Shown: positions 14,590 through 24,152 of the stretch, piece by piece
Layout: every line of letters starts with the position of its first letter
How positions within the stretch are numbered: position 1 is the first letter of the stretch
Assembly: GCA_003481775.1 (NCBI GenBank)
Contig: QULU01000023.1
Span: 13,578 to 77,577, forward strand
Direction of reading: 5' to 3'
DNA from: Clostridiaceae bacterium OM02-2AC
GTDB lineage: Bacteria > Bacillota_I > Bacilli_A > Erysipelotrichales > Erysipelotrichaceae
DNA: 64,000 bases
The notes under the pieces: generated by a model
What the model was told of the DNA's origin: nothing
What the model saw: the letters and a program-made list of their open reading frames with translations, nothing else
Database searches by the model: none
Made by a program: the position numbers and the translations under genes

Positions 14590-15071
14590 CAGGCAGTTGG
14601 CAGGTAGATCCAGTCGTGCATCAGGCACACGCTGGGTTCATCCTCCCTGGGAACCAGACGGTAGGTACATTCCCCATAGACCGTGCGTTTGTCCTCGATC
14701 TCCATGCCATAGGCTTTATAAAAGCGGTATTCCAGATTGGAGATAATACAGCGCAGGGTTTGCAGAGCCTCCCTCTGAGCTGATACGATCAGGTCACGGT
14801 CAATGCTGCGCTTCAAAAACAGCAGCGATTTGTAAAGCTGTACCTCTGTGCGGTAAGGGCGGCAGTCTTTCGTTTCCAGCCATCCGCAAAAAGCGACCGG
14901 TCCGCTCTGGATCACACTGCGGTCCGGGTGATAATACTCATAGCAGTCCAGGTTTGCCGTATTCAGAAGATAGAGCATTTCCCGGACTTCATTTTCCGGC
15001 ATGTCATAAAACCGCAAAAGCGAGCGGTAAAGATGGACATAGCCGGGAATGGAAATCATGGTATTTACCAT
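14589..15071 (-). CDS. Hypothetical protein of the conjugative element
   Basis: 160 residues starting MVNTMISIPGYVHLYRSLLR with AAGGAGG upstream. It is mixed helix and strand (EVREMLYLLNTANLDCYEYYHP, TEVQLYKSLLFLKRSIDRDLI) with no signal peptide or motif I recognise. It lies between the giant adhesin gene and the toxin-antitoxin pair, in the same direction. A hairpin (15099-15124) separates it from the adhesin, so it may have lower or independent expression. Confidence 0.6.
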   Translation of the reverse strand: MVNTMISIPGYVHLYRSLLRFYDMPENEVREMLYLLNTANLDCYEYYHPDRSVIQSGPVAFCGWLETKDCRPYRTEVQLYKSLLFLKRSIDRDLIVSAQREALQTLRCIISNLEYRFYKAYGMEIEDKRTVYGECTYRLVPREDEPSVCLMHDWIYLPTA

Positions 15072-15098
15072 AAAATAAAATCCTCCTTGTAAACAGCA

Positions 15099-15124
15099 GG
15101 TGCGGGAGCTTTTGCCCCCGCACC
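15099..15124. terminator. GC-rich hairpin between adhesin and next gene
   Basis: GGTGCGGGAGC and GCCCCCGCACC pair around TTTT. There is no T-run after it on either strand, so it may be a weak terminator or an mRNA-processing/stability hairpin. Confidence 0.5.
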
Positions 15125-15133
15125 GTCTAGAAT

Positions 15134-18100
15134 CTATATTTCGTTATCTACTTTCACGAGTTTTCCCATGACAAGGAAGCGTCCTGTGCCGCCCGGCGTA
15201 CAGGTAGAAAGGGTCAGTACCTTATCGCTGCAGGTCACAGTCACATCACTTTCCACCGCGGAACGTTCCTTCATAGCTGTAAGCCAGGTAGTATAAGCAC
15301 CGTCATCCTTCCAGGAAAGCTGCCAGGGAGAAGTTTCACTGCCGGATTCTTCCGGCTTTGCTGCAAACGCCGCAAAGATCTCCATGACATAACCACCCTT
15401 CGGAGTAACGAGATACATCTGCCTGTGGGTATCAAAGTAACTTTGTTCATCGTACCGGTTCAGCAGAGCAAACATGGAACCATCCCGCATATTATGGCCG
15501 TAGACGATCGTATTGCGGTCTGAAAAACCTGCCTGATTTTCATAGTCGGCAAACAGGCAGCCAACCTTGTTGTAGGTCCCGTCATAAAGATGGTTCAGGT
15601 AATACTCGTTGTTGTCAGTCTGCGTCACCGGATAATTGAGCACCGTATCAGGAAGGGAAAGCCATCCGATGATGTCCGGTCCATTTTCACGGAGCGCTTC
15701 AAAGTCTACCGAAGGCAGGACAATATCGGCATCGTCCTGTTTTGTTTCCGTTGGATCGGTTGCCTGTTCCGGGGAGGCTGTCTGCTCCGGTACTTCCACA
15801 TATCCGGCAAGATCCTGATAGGCATCTTTACTCTCGGCATACTGGTTTAAGTCACGGAACACCAAAAAACCGCTGCCAAAAGCCACCAGAACGCAGAGTG
15901 AAAGGACAGAAATCCCGACAGCCGTTCTTTTCGGGGAAGTCCTGCTGTATTTTCCCTTTTTGAAATAATACACAGCAAATACGCTGCCGCCAATCAGTGC
16001 GGCTGCCAACAGTCCGCCATATAGGAAAATATACGGATCATCCCCGGTCTGCGGTACCGGCTTTTGAGGGGTGGAAGGATTGGACGGAACAGAAGGTTTT
16101 TCCGGCTTCCCCGGCTTTTCCGGTTTTTCATTAAAGAACTGGACCGTAGATGTCTGGTCAGCTTTGATCTCCACCGTAGCGGCATCAGGGATGATGTAAT
16201 CCTTGCTTGCCCGGTTTGCAACTTCTGTTACGGTATAAATACCGACACGAAGGCCCTTTACTTCAATTACACCGGATTTTGGAGTGGTGAATGTCTCGCA
16301 GTAGGAGCCGTCCGCGCTCTTGACCTCGATGGCAAAACCATCTTTGCGCCCGTCGCTGGAATCCTTTGTGATCTTTAAGTTGCCACGGTAAGCCTCATTG
16401 GTAAATCCGTGCCCGGCTTCTCCATTTTCCACAACTGCGACCTGTCCATCTTCTGTGATGGAAAAATAGTAAGCGTTTGGATCAGGCTGATAGCCCTCCG
16501 GCGCTTTGCTTTCTTTTATAAAGTAGCCGCCAGCCAGAAGGTTTTCCGCCGTATGATAGCCTGCATCGGTTTCTTTCAGCGTACCGATCTTTTGATCGTC
16601 AGGATCATATTCCTGGTTGGCGTTGGAATCCGCATACAGGTCGAACACTGCACCGGGCAGGAAGCGCAGGAAAGAATTCTTGTCTTTCTTATCCTCCTTT
16701 TCCACAGGGGACGGTTCCTCCACAGCTTCGGTTTTAGTTACCTGCACACTGCCGCGGATCAGGGTGTTTTCCACACGGATCTCGATATGCTGTCCGTCTG
16801 CACCGATATATACATGGTGCTGCTGCGGGCTTACCGTATAAAGGTCAGGGGCAGAGATCTCCTTGACGATCCAGTGTCCGTAAGGAATGTTCTCAAAGGA
16901 AAAACTGCCGTCTTTTCCGGTAATAGCAGTAAGCAGCGCATTTTCTTCAGTAAATTCTTCGGTATCAGGTCTAAACAGACCCATGAGCGCACCGGCAAGC
17001 GTGACATCCTCGCCGCCTTCCGGGTTTTCCCCGACTTTTACACCGTCTACACGCCCACGGAGAAGTTCATTGGAAACAGCCTCGCCTTCATTGACAAGGA
17101 TCTGTACCAGGGCGGTTTCCTGACCAGCATACTCAAAGACAACCGGATATTCCTGATCCGAAAGGATATAGGCGCCGTTGGTTGTGCGTTCCTTGACATA
17201 ATAGCTGCCAAAAGGCAGGTCGGAAGCGAAGGAAGCGCTGTAACCGCCGGATTCCTCAAACGAAACAGAGACCACTTCCAGAAGTCCACCTGCCGGGATT
17301 ACGCTGCCATCTGCCGCCGTCAGGTCTGCGGAAGCATAAAGTCCAAAGGAAATATCCTTATATTCCTCGTTCATGCCAAGACCGAACAGGTCATCGGTCT
17401 CCATTGCCTTGAAAAGTGTGACATCCACTTTCTGGCGTTCGTCATAAAGACCGGCCGCTGTCTGTGTAACCTCTATGGTCTCACCCGCATAGGTCAGTTC
17501 CACATATTCCGGTTGAGGATTCAACACACAGCCGGAAGGCGCCTGACGTTCCTCCAGACGATAACGGCCAAGATAGAGAGACCCGCTTTTCGCTGTGCCG
17601 TCCTCGCCGGTCGTAAGTGTTTCCACAACCGTATCTTTTTCTGCCCGCAAGGTACCGTCACCGGTATAAATATCTTCATCTGCGATCACATCATAGACCG
17701 CTCCAGGAAGTCCGGCAACCTCATATACCGGTTGGTACAGTCCGTCGTTTTCCTGGACAGAAGCAAATACTTCTCCGGTCTTTGTGATGGTAAGCTGGCC
17801 TTTCTGCGGCATATTGTACTGCGTGACCGTCACAACCGCCTCGCTGCCGTCAATGGTAAACGGTACCGGCTGGTCGGAAAGCACATAGCCGTAAGGAGCA
17901 GCTACCTCATAAAGTTCATAATCCCCGGCGGCCAAAGGCTCCGGCAGCATCAGCCAGCCCTCGTCAGAAACATAGAAGGTATTCAGTGTTTCCGGGTTCG
18001 GATAGTAGACGGTCTGGGTGATAAATTCCCCGGTGGAAAGATCCTTGATCTGAAAACCGGTTCCGGTCACAGGGATAATCTTTCCGGTCTCTGCGTCACA

Positions 18101-20035
18101 TTTTTCAACTTTCAGACGGGCTGTGATGGTGCGGTTGTTCAGGATATAGCTGTAAGTCTTTCCGTCAGAGGAAATGAATACCGTAAAGTCCGGGACAAAG
18201 GCTTTGCCTTCCTCGCCTGCGATTTGATGGACCGTATAATGCCCATACGGAAGCGGTTTACTGGAAGCAAAACCATCCGCATCCGTGGTAAGAAGGTCGC
18301 GTTCACTTTCCTTTGCCGCGTCATAGCTTCCGGCTGCCTTTAAGTAAATTTCAAAGACTGCGCCTGCTTCCGGGCGTTCGATGATACCGGCATTGGGATC
18401 GTCGGTATTTTCGCCCTCAGGCACATCCGGGTCCAGGTCATCGGTGTGCTTGACAAGCTGGATATTTCCGTAAATAACCGTTTCCGTCACCTGATTTTCT
18501 GTGGTATTGAGTTCCACTTCATACAGGGAAGGGGATGCACCCACTTCATAAACGGTTTCATTCAGAAGATACCCGGTGCTCGGTTCGATCTCCCGGATCG
18601 TCCAGTTATCCCCGCACACATAATAGCGAGTCATAAAGCTGCCATCCGGCCCGGTAGTATAAGTGTCGATCAGTTCGCCATCACGGAAGATCCCATAGGT
18701 CGCCCCTGCAAGCGTGGCGTCCCCCTGGGCATTTCCGGTATCAGCGTCGCTCTTTACCACATGGACGCGGAACTTCTTCAGGATATTGCTGAAATGTACC
18801 GAAGAAGTTTGCCCGCTTTCAATGGTCACGTACTGTGCGGAAGGGGTCACATAGCGGTCCACCGGCAGCTCTTTTACCAGATAGGTTCCCGGCAGGAGCT
18901 TCTTTTCAATCTGGCCGTTTTCTCCGGTCGTGACTTCCTCATTGACTTCATTTCCCAAAATGTCCGTACCGGAAATATGGAAGGTGATACCGGAAACAAT
19001 GCCGTCCTCACTGGTCTTGACAAGTTTTGCAGTACCGTAAGTTTCCGTTTTGATCTTTACAAAGAAGGAAACCGGATCGCTGGCGCCGGTCATCATGGTC
19101 TGGTAGCCTGGTCTGCCCCAGATCAGCATGTCATTTGCCACCGGGATATTCTTTCGGAATTCAAACAGCACCGGGTCCATCATCATCTGCCTGCTGGTAA
19201 AGGTGTATTCATTTCCGTTTCTTGTCACAGAAACGCCGCTGCCTTTCAAAGCCTCCAGGTCGATCTTCAAGTTGTTGGTATCTGTGACCGTCAGGGTATA
19301 GACCTTTTTTTCTACATCCCATTTCAGTTCCAGTTCCGGTGCTTCGCTTTTCTTAGAAGAAGTAAAGGAAGGGACTGTGGAATGGGAAGCGACCTGTGCC
19401 AGAATCCAGTCATAGGCTTTTTCAGCCGGTCGTCCGGCGATCACGCTGAAATACTGGTCACCATCTGCGTGGCCGTTTCCGTGGCGGTTGTACGGATCGC
19501 TTCTAAGCTGCTGCTGGTATTCCCAAAGGATGATCTGGGTTGCCATCTTATAGTCATCCTCGTTGATCCCGGAAACAGGGAGCGTCGCACCGGGTTTCCA
19601 GCCATAGATCGCAGTCAGGGTGATCCCCCTCCTTGCCTCGGCAGGAAGCAGGTTCAGGTATTGGCTGTTGGTCCCGCTTTCTGAAACATAGGTGTTTTCC
19701 GAAGTATGGTAAGGAATCCCGCTCTCCACACAGTAAACCTGATGGCTGATCCCGTCAGAATCCGTCAGCATATAGTGCCGGTAAGCATTGCCCCCGGAAC
19801 TGGTGTGTACGTCGATGGTTCCGTCTGCATGGTAGGCAAGATAGGTGTAAGGTGCCGGGGCGCGGTAGTGGTTTCCATCAGAGCCCACATACTGGTCGCC
19901 CAGCCAGGAGCTTGCCGTTTGTCCGACAGACATGGCAAAAGCCTGAGCCGGAAGAAGCCCCAAAATGCTTGCCATACAAAGCAAAAACGCCAACAGCTTG
20001 CGAAAGCCGCGGCGCCTGGTTATGATATGTTCCAT
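15134..20035 (-). CDS. Giant SpaA/Cna-B adhesin fused to class B sortase
   Basis: A 1633-residue protein. Residues 1-34 are a signal peptide (LLAFLLCMASILGLLPAQAFA). Next is a thioester-type adhesin domain with the YCVESG Cys (about 125), then about ten SpaA/Cna-B-like repeats with GxY(x)VxExxAPxGY-type strands and isopeptide-forming K/E/N residues. Near residue 1390 a VPQTGDD cell-wall sorting signal is followed by a hydrophobic helix and basic KKGKYSRTSPKR. Without a stop, a second helix and a full sortase follow: TIVYGHNMRDGSMF (His), LSTCTPGG (Cys), then GRFLVMGK (Arg). Relatives encode adhesin and sortase as two genes. It likely mediates cell contact during mating. Confidence 0.88.
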   Translation of the reverse strand: MEHIITRRRGFRKLLAFLLCMASILGLLPAQAFAMSVGQTASSWLGDQYVGSDGNHYRAPAPYTYLAYHADGTIDVHTSSGGNAYRHYMLTDSDGISHQVYCVESGIPYHTSENTYVSESGTNSQYLNLLPAEARRGITLTAIYGWKPGATLPVSGINEDDYKMATQIILWEYQQQLRSDPYNRHGNGHADGDQYFSVIAGRPAEKAYDWILAQVASHSTVPSFTSSKKSEAPELELKWDVEKKVYTLTVTDTNNLKIDLEALKGSGVSVTRNGNEYTFTSRQMMMDPVLFEFRKNIPVANDMLIWGRPGYQTMMTGASDPVSFFVKIKTETYGTAKLVKTSEDGIVSGITFHISGTDILGNEVNEEVTTGENGQIEKKLLPGTYLVKELPVDRYVTPSAQYVTIESGQTSSVHFSNILKKFRVHVVKSDADTGNAQGDATLAGATYGIFRDGELIDTYTTGPDGSFMTRYYVCGDNWTIREIEPSTGYLLNETVYEVGASPSLYEVELNTTENQVTETVIYGNIQLVKHTDDLDPDVPEGENTDDPNAGIIERPEAGAVFEIYLKAAGSYDAAKESERDLLTTDADGFASSKPLPYGHYTVHQIAGEEGKAFVPDFTVFISSDGKTYSYILNNRTITARLKVEKCDAETGKIIPVTGTGFQIKDLSTGEFITQTVYYPNPETLNTFYVSDEGWLMLPEPLAAGDYELYEVAAPYGYVLSDQPVPFTIDGSEAVVTVTQYNMPQKGQLTITKTGEVFASVQENDGLYQPVYEVAGLPGAVYDVIADEDIYTGDGTLRAEKDTVVETLTTGEDGTAKSGSLYLGRYRLEERQAPSGCVLNPQPEYVELTYAGETIEVTQTAAGLYDERQKVDVTLFKAMETDDLFGLGMNEEYKDISFGLYASADLTAADGSVIPAGGLLEVVSVSFEESGGYSASFASDLPFGSYYVKERTTNGAYILSDQEYPVVFEYAGQETALVQILVNEGEAVSNELLRGRVDGVKVGENPEGGEDVTLAGALMGLFRPDTEEFTEENALLTAITGKDGSFSFENIPYGHWIVKEISAPDLYTVSPQQHHVYIGADGQHIEIRVENTLIRGSVQVTKTEAVEEPSPVEKEDKKDKNSFLRFLPGAVFDLYADSNANQEYDPDDQKIGTLKETDAGYHTAENLLAGGYFIKESKAPEGYQPDPNAYYFSITEDGQVAVVENGEAGHGFTNEAYRGNLKITKDSSDGRKDGFAIEVKSADGSYCETFTTPKSGVIEVKGLRVGIYTVTEVANRASKDYIIPDAATVEIKADQTSTVQFFNEKPEKPGKPEKPSVPSNPSTPQKPVPQTGDDPYIFLYGGLLAAALIGGSVFAVYYFKKGKYSRTSPKRTAVGISVLSLCVLVAFGSGFLVFRDLNQYAESKDAYQDLAGYVEVPEQTASPEQATDPTETKQDDADIVLPSVDFEALRENGPDIIGWLSLPDTVLNYPVTQTDNNEYYLNHLYDGTYNKVGCLFADYENQAGFSDRNTIVYGHNMRDGSMFALLNRYDEQSYFDTHRQMYLVTPKGGYVMEIFAAFAAKPEESGSETSPWQLSWKDDGAYTTWLTAMKERSAVESDVTVTCSDKVLTLSTCTPGGTGRFLVMGKLVKVDNEI

Positions 20036-20074
20036 GAAAAAATCCTCACTTTCATAAAATCTAAAAGGACAGCC

Positions 20075-21187
20075 TTATTTGCTGTCCTTGTCGTCAAAAT
20101 CATCCTCGGAAAGATATTCCGGTTCCCCGTATGCCTCATCCGGGTCAAAGCCTTCTCCATAACCGTCATCCTCAAATTCCGCATCGTCCTCGGCCTGCTG
20201 TTTCGGACGCACGATTTTTACATAGTAACCGATCCCGCCGACCGCAAGTAAGGCAGCAAGGATAAACAGGATCGTGCCGACACTGCCGGTCTCTTTCTTC
20301 GGCTTTTCCGGTTCAGCCGGTTTTTCGGTTTCCGTCGGCTTTTCTTTTCCTTTGCAGCCACTCAAGTCATTTTTGCAGACCGGACAGCCGGTATTGACTT
20401 TTCCTGCCTCACATTTTTCGGTGCAGTTGCAGCTTTCTTCCTGGGGAATCATGCTCATGCTGCCATTGTTCTTTTCTGCAAGCGCCATCAGGTCGGACTC
20501 TGTGACGCCGTTTAAGAAGTAGACATTGTTATCTTCCCGTTTCCCGTCGATCACCAGATAAAAGACATTGCCCGCGTCCGTAGTGATGGTGTAAAACTGT
20601 TTTTCCCCATCCGTACCGCTGATGTTGTCCTGTACCGTTCCGGTGCCTTCCGGGGTAAATGCACCTTCCGGGATCGCAGAAGTATTTTCCTGCTGTCCGG
20701 TACTGTTATCTGAACCGGAAGAATTTCCGCCGCCGGAAGGGGTTGCAGCGTTTGAGCCGGAAGGTTTTTCTTCCTTAGGCGGTTTTGTCTGTGTACCGGA
20801 CGGACTCTGGGGTGCTGCCGCAGCAGGTTTCTTTTCAGGAGCCGGTTCTTTGTAATACGGATTATCCAGCTTTACCACATCAGAACGGTTGCCGGCATAA
20901 TCTTTTGCGTATATGCTTACCTGTTTTTCTGTTCCTGCATAATCTTTTAGTGCAACCGACGCTTTCCCATCGGTGAGGGAGTTGATACGGTTTTCATCAA
21001 CAAAGACCGCCTCCACGCCGGATAGATCGTCACTGCTTTCTATTTTCAGGGCATCGCCCTCCAGGGAAGCAGTCAGCGTTGGCGGTGTGGTGTCTTTGGA
21101 ACCGCCGGCATGAGCCGTTACAGGTAATGCGCTGACACTTACAAGAAGCGTAAGCGCCAGCAGCAGGGAAAGTTTTTTAAGCCTCAT
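20075..21187 (-). CDS. CD1107-type DUF4366 surface protein
   Basis: 370 residues: signal peptide (LLLALTLLVSVSALPVTAHA), a domain with DDLSGVEAVFVDENRI and KDYAGNRSDVVKL (Ig-like), a Pro/Ser/Gly-rich linker, the DUF4366 core (QFYTITTDAGNVFYLVIDG, then NVYFLNGVTESDLM), a Cys cluster CNCTEKCEAGKVNTGC, a membrane helix near 320-340 and an acidic cytosolic tail. Start is the third codon of the longest frame, with AGGAGG upstream. It is a standard member of Tn1549-like transfer operons; its role in mating is not established. Confidence 0.85.
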   Translation of the reverse strand: MRLKKLSLLLALTLLVSVSALPVTAHAGGSKDTTPPTLTASLEGDALKIESSDDLSGVEAVFVDENRINSLTDGKASVALKDYAGTEKQVSIYAKDYAGNRSDVVKLDNPYYKEPAPEKKPAAAAPQSPSGTQTKPPKEEKPSGSNAATPSGGGNSSGSDNSTGQQENTSAIPEGAFTPEGTGTVQDNISGTDGEKQFYTITTDAGNVFYLVIDGKREDNNVYFLNGVTESDLMALAEKNNGSMSMIPQEESCNCTEKCEAGKVNTGCPVCKNDLSGCKGKEKPTETEKPAEPEKPKKETGSVGTILFILAALLAVGGIGYYVKIVRPKQQAEDDAEFEDDGYGEGFDPDEAYGEPEYLSEDDFDDKDSK

Positions 21188-21422
21188 GCACATCCTCCTT
21201 CTCCTGCGGTAAAACAGTTTCCGAAGGGGCTGCCTGCTGTGATTTCAAAAAATCCGCAAGCTGCTGGGGCGTCAGTTTGAAACTGCGCGCCACCGCCACA
21301 TAATCGGTATTTTCCAGTTCTGTTTTCTGTTCCTCCAGCTTATGGAGCTTTGCCTGCATTTCCGCAATCTTTGTTTTGGTCTTTTCAATTTCCTTTTCCA
21401 GTTTTTCAATTTTAGGATTCAA
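21177..21422 (-). CDS. DUF4315 coiled-coil protein
   Basis: 81 residues. The first 50 are one coiled coil (KIEKLEKEIEKTKTKIAEMQ) followed by SFKLTPQQLADFLKSQQ. The start is TTG with GGAGG ten bases upstream. Overlaps the next gene's start. DUF4315 genes lie between the CD1108-type hydrolase and DUF4366 gene in this family of elements. Confidence 0.8.
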   Translation of the reverse strand: MNPKIEKLEKEIEKTKTKIAEMQAKLHKLEEQKTELENTDYVAVARSFKLTPQQLADFLKSQQAAPSETVLPQEKEDVHEA

Positions 21423-21440
21423 TTTATTACCTCCAATCTG

Positions 21441-24119
21441 TTAAGGCAGACGCCCAAATGTATAAAAATGCTGCTGCCAGTAGCTTGTATTGATGTTTGC
21501 ATAAGAAATCGGGTCTCCACAGTGGATCATCATTCCATTTCCCACATAGATCCCTACATGGCTTGCGCCGCTGGTGTTGTAGGTCCCCTGGAAGAAGATC
21601 AGGTCGCCCGGTTTTGCATCCGCACTTGATACCGGCGTACATACACCTAAAAGACCATCCGCGGTCAGCCTTCCGAAATTCCAGCCAACGCCGCAGTTGT
21701 TGATCACCCAGGACACATAGCCGGAACAGTCAAAGGAAGTGGAAGGGCTTGCGCCTCCCCATACATACGGATAGCCAAGATATTTTTCCGCCTCGGCCAT
21801 CATTGCGGCAAACTGTTCATCCGCAAGGGCTTCCGGTGGAATGTCATAATCGAAGTAGTTTCCTGTGCCGCCTGAACCAACTTCCGGCAGGTGCCGTTCG
21901 CTGGTATCGCCGGTATCGGCAAAATACAGGGGATTCAAATACTGGCCGTCAACCAGGACTTCTAAGTGCAGGTGGGCCCCGGTAGAATTTCCGGTATTCC
22001 CGACCTTTGCAATCACATCCCCGGCTTTGACCTCCTGCCCGGCAGAAACAAGGATCTGGGAACAGTGCCCGTATTTGGTCGTCAGGGTATGTCCTTCGTA
22101 TGCCTCGCCTTCAATAGCGACACACAAGCCATAACCGCCGACATTTCCCGCAAGGGTGACCGTTCCGTCATGCCCGGCAAGGATCTCTGTGCCCTCCGGC
22201 ATCCCGATGTCCACACCGGTGTGATAGTTCTTTTCCCCACTGATGGGATGTACCCGGTAGCCGTAATAACTGGTCACATAAGGGAGCCAGTTGGTGCCAA
22301 AGACATTTTTGACATACTGGCGGTTTCCTTTTGTCTGCAGCAGGATCTCGCAGATCTCTTTCTGGTCTGCGTTCATCCGGGAAACGACCAGGTTTTCTAG
22401 AGGTGTGACTGTGAGCTTGACATTTAAGATGCGCCATTCATAAGGCACTTCCTCCTGGGTTTCTTCCCCGGTTTCCGGATCAACGGAAGTTTCGGTGCGG
22501 TAACGGATCTCGGTTTCTTCTGAAAAGGACAGGGTATATTGTTCCTGGAAAAGCTGCCGCAGCACGCTTTCCACTTCATCGTAAGTAAATCCCTGATAAG
22601 CAGAAGTCAGATACCCCATCAGCACATACGGGTCATGCTCGATTGCGCCCAGGTTATACTGGTATTCGTCATAGCCGGGGCGGTCTGATTCCACCCGGTC
22701 TATTTCCATTTGCAGATCCGTTTCCCATTCGGTATAGGTAAGCTCCGCCTGGTTGATGTCCTGATCATCTGCAAGATAGGTAGAAGCAGCCAGACTTCCC
22801 AAACCGCCGGTCCCGATATTGGAGAACGTGGAAAACAGGGATGTGATCAGGAAAATTACCAAAAGGAGAAGCAGGAGGACAAGGCAGATTACAGGGTGCC
22901 GTTTGACCGCATGGACAATACCGACGCTGACCCTCTCTGTTGCGACTGCGGCATTTTTTGCCTGTTTCCCGGCTTCACGGGCAGCCTTGGCATACTGCCT
23001 TTTCAGTTTTTGTTTCTGCCATATCCGGGCAATCGCATGTTTCTTCAGCTCCGGGTGGTCGCTAAGAGCCTGCCGGTAAGCAAGTCTTGCGTTGGCCTTT
23101 GCTGATTTTTGCTGTAATTTCGCTGCCTTTCGGTAGGGGGCAGTTTTATGCCGGTGATATGCCGTGCGAAGCCCTGCCTCGCCCACAAGTTCAGAGCGGT
23201 GGGATGCCTTGATCCCCACATTTTCATCCTCTGCCTCATAAATCTTTTTATGGGCGTAACCAATGGCAGTATTGGCGCCCGCCTTGACCGGACGCAGTGG
23301 TACAGGCCCTTTTACATGGGCCTTTTGTGATTTGACCTCCTTTTCAAATTTTAAGTGTTTTTTGGCTTTTCCGGTCTCCGGGTCGGAAACCGTCTCCATG
23401 CGCAGTTTCTTCCGGGCCGGCAGACGATTTTGTGCCTGCTCTGCTTTTTGTGCAGTACGTTCGGCCTTCCGCCTTGCATGGGTGAGCTTTTTATCCTCTG
23501 TCTGCGGCGGCAGTTCATCCGCAGTAAATTCCAGCTTGGATGTTTTTGGCGGTTCGCTATCCACACCCTTTTCCTTCTGCGCTGCCTGTTCCTCCGCCTG
23601 TGCCGCTTCCTGAAAACGCTGTTGATATTTGTTCCCATGCTGATGTGTCCGGTAACGGTGTTCCTGACTGGATCTGTCTGTGCTGTCCGGTGTGGCTGAG
23701 CCTTCGGAAGAAGGAGCATATTTTCCGGTATCATGGTCTGTCGCATTCTCTGTTACAAGAAAACGTCTGGAAGCCTCCTGCCGGAAATTGCTTCGCACGT
23801 TGTCCTGTATCGGGGGCGCTGTCCTGGCAGCATCCGGTGTCTCAAAGTGTTCCGAAAAACCATCCAAAGCGGTTGCATACGCTTCGCCCTGTTCCAACAA
23901 GGACGCCGGTGTTTCCGGTGACAGATGGGAAAATTCCGTCTGTACAGGGATGTCCTGCCTGTGTGTCTTGCCGTTGACAGAAGAAGGGGTGTCCCGTGCC
24001 CTGCGCAGGTCAAAATCCTGTTCGGTCTGCCTGGCTGCCGGTTGATCCTCCCCGTGGGAATCACGCACCGGCATCCGGGTATCTTTGCGCCTCCTTTGAA
24101 ATTCCCTGTCGTGTGCCAT
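21441..24119 (-). CDS. CD1108-type cell-wall hydrolase (M23 + NlpC/P60)
   Basis: 892 residues. A long polar, basic cytosolic region (1-410) rich in Gln/Arg/Lys leads to one membrane helix (VICLVLLLLLLVIFLIT). The external part has an M23 metallopeptidase domain (YHTGVDIGMPEGTEILA, YGHCSQI, GAHLHLEV) and an NlpC/P60 domain with SFDCSGYVSW (catalytic Cys), PGDLIFFQG and SHVGIYVG (His). It should open peptidoglycan locally for the mating channel, like VirB1-type enzymes. The ATG at 24117-24119 has GGAGGTGA upstream. Confidence 0.9.
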   Translation of the reverse strand: MAHDREFQRRRKDTRMPVRDSHGEDQPAARQTEQDFDLRRARDTPSSVNGKTHRQDIPVQTEFSHLSPETPASLLEQGEAYATALDGFSEHFETPDAARTAPPIQDNVRSNFRQEASRRFLVTENATDHDTGKYAPSSEGSATPDSTDRSSQEHRYRTHQHGNKYQQRFQEAAQAEEQAAQKEKGVDSEPPKTSKLEFTADELPPQTEDKKLTHARRKAERTAQKAEQAQNRLPARKKLRMETVSDPETGKAKKHLKFEKEVKSQKAHVKGPVPLRPVKAGANTAIGYAHKKIYEAEDENVGIKASHRSELVGEAGLRTAYHRHKTAPYRKAAKLQQKSAKANARLAYRQALSDHPELKKHAIARIWQKQKLKRQYAKAAREAGKQAKNAAVATERVSVGIVHAVKRHPVICLVLLLLLLVIFLITSLFSTFSNIGTGGLGSLAASTYLADDQDINQAELTYTEWETDLQMEIDRVESDRPGYDEYQYNLGAIEHDPYVLMGYLTSAYQGFTYDEVESVLRQLFQEQYTLSFSEETEIRYRTETSVDPETGEETQEEVPYEWRILNVKLTVTPLENLVVSRMNADQKEICEILLQTKGNRQYVKNVFGTNWLPYVTSYYGYRVHPISGEKNYHTGVDIGMPEGTEILAGHDGTVTLAGNVGGYGLCVAIEGEAYEGHTLTTKYGHCSQILVSAGQEVKAGDVIAKVGNTGNSTGAHLHLEVLVDGQYLNPLYFADTGDTSERHLPEVGSGGTGNYFDYDIPPEALADEQFAAMMAEAEKYLGYPYVWGGASPSTSFDCSGYVSWVINNCGVGWNFGRLTADGLLGVCTPVSSADAKPGDLIFFQGTYNTSGASHVGIYVGNGMMIHCGDPISYANINTSYWQQHFYTFGRLP

Positions 24120-24152
24120 TGTTCTCACCTCCGATCCATTTTAATTTTTGTC

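Noticed and set aside
16409..18343. Plus-strand ORF of 644 codons
   Set aside because: It is antisense to the adhesin gene, has no ribosome site and no family features; long shadow frames are expected opposite a GC-rich repetitive gene.
18446..19684. Plus-strand ORF of 412 codons
   Set aside because: Same reason: antisense shadow of the SpaA-type adhesin.
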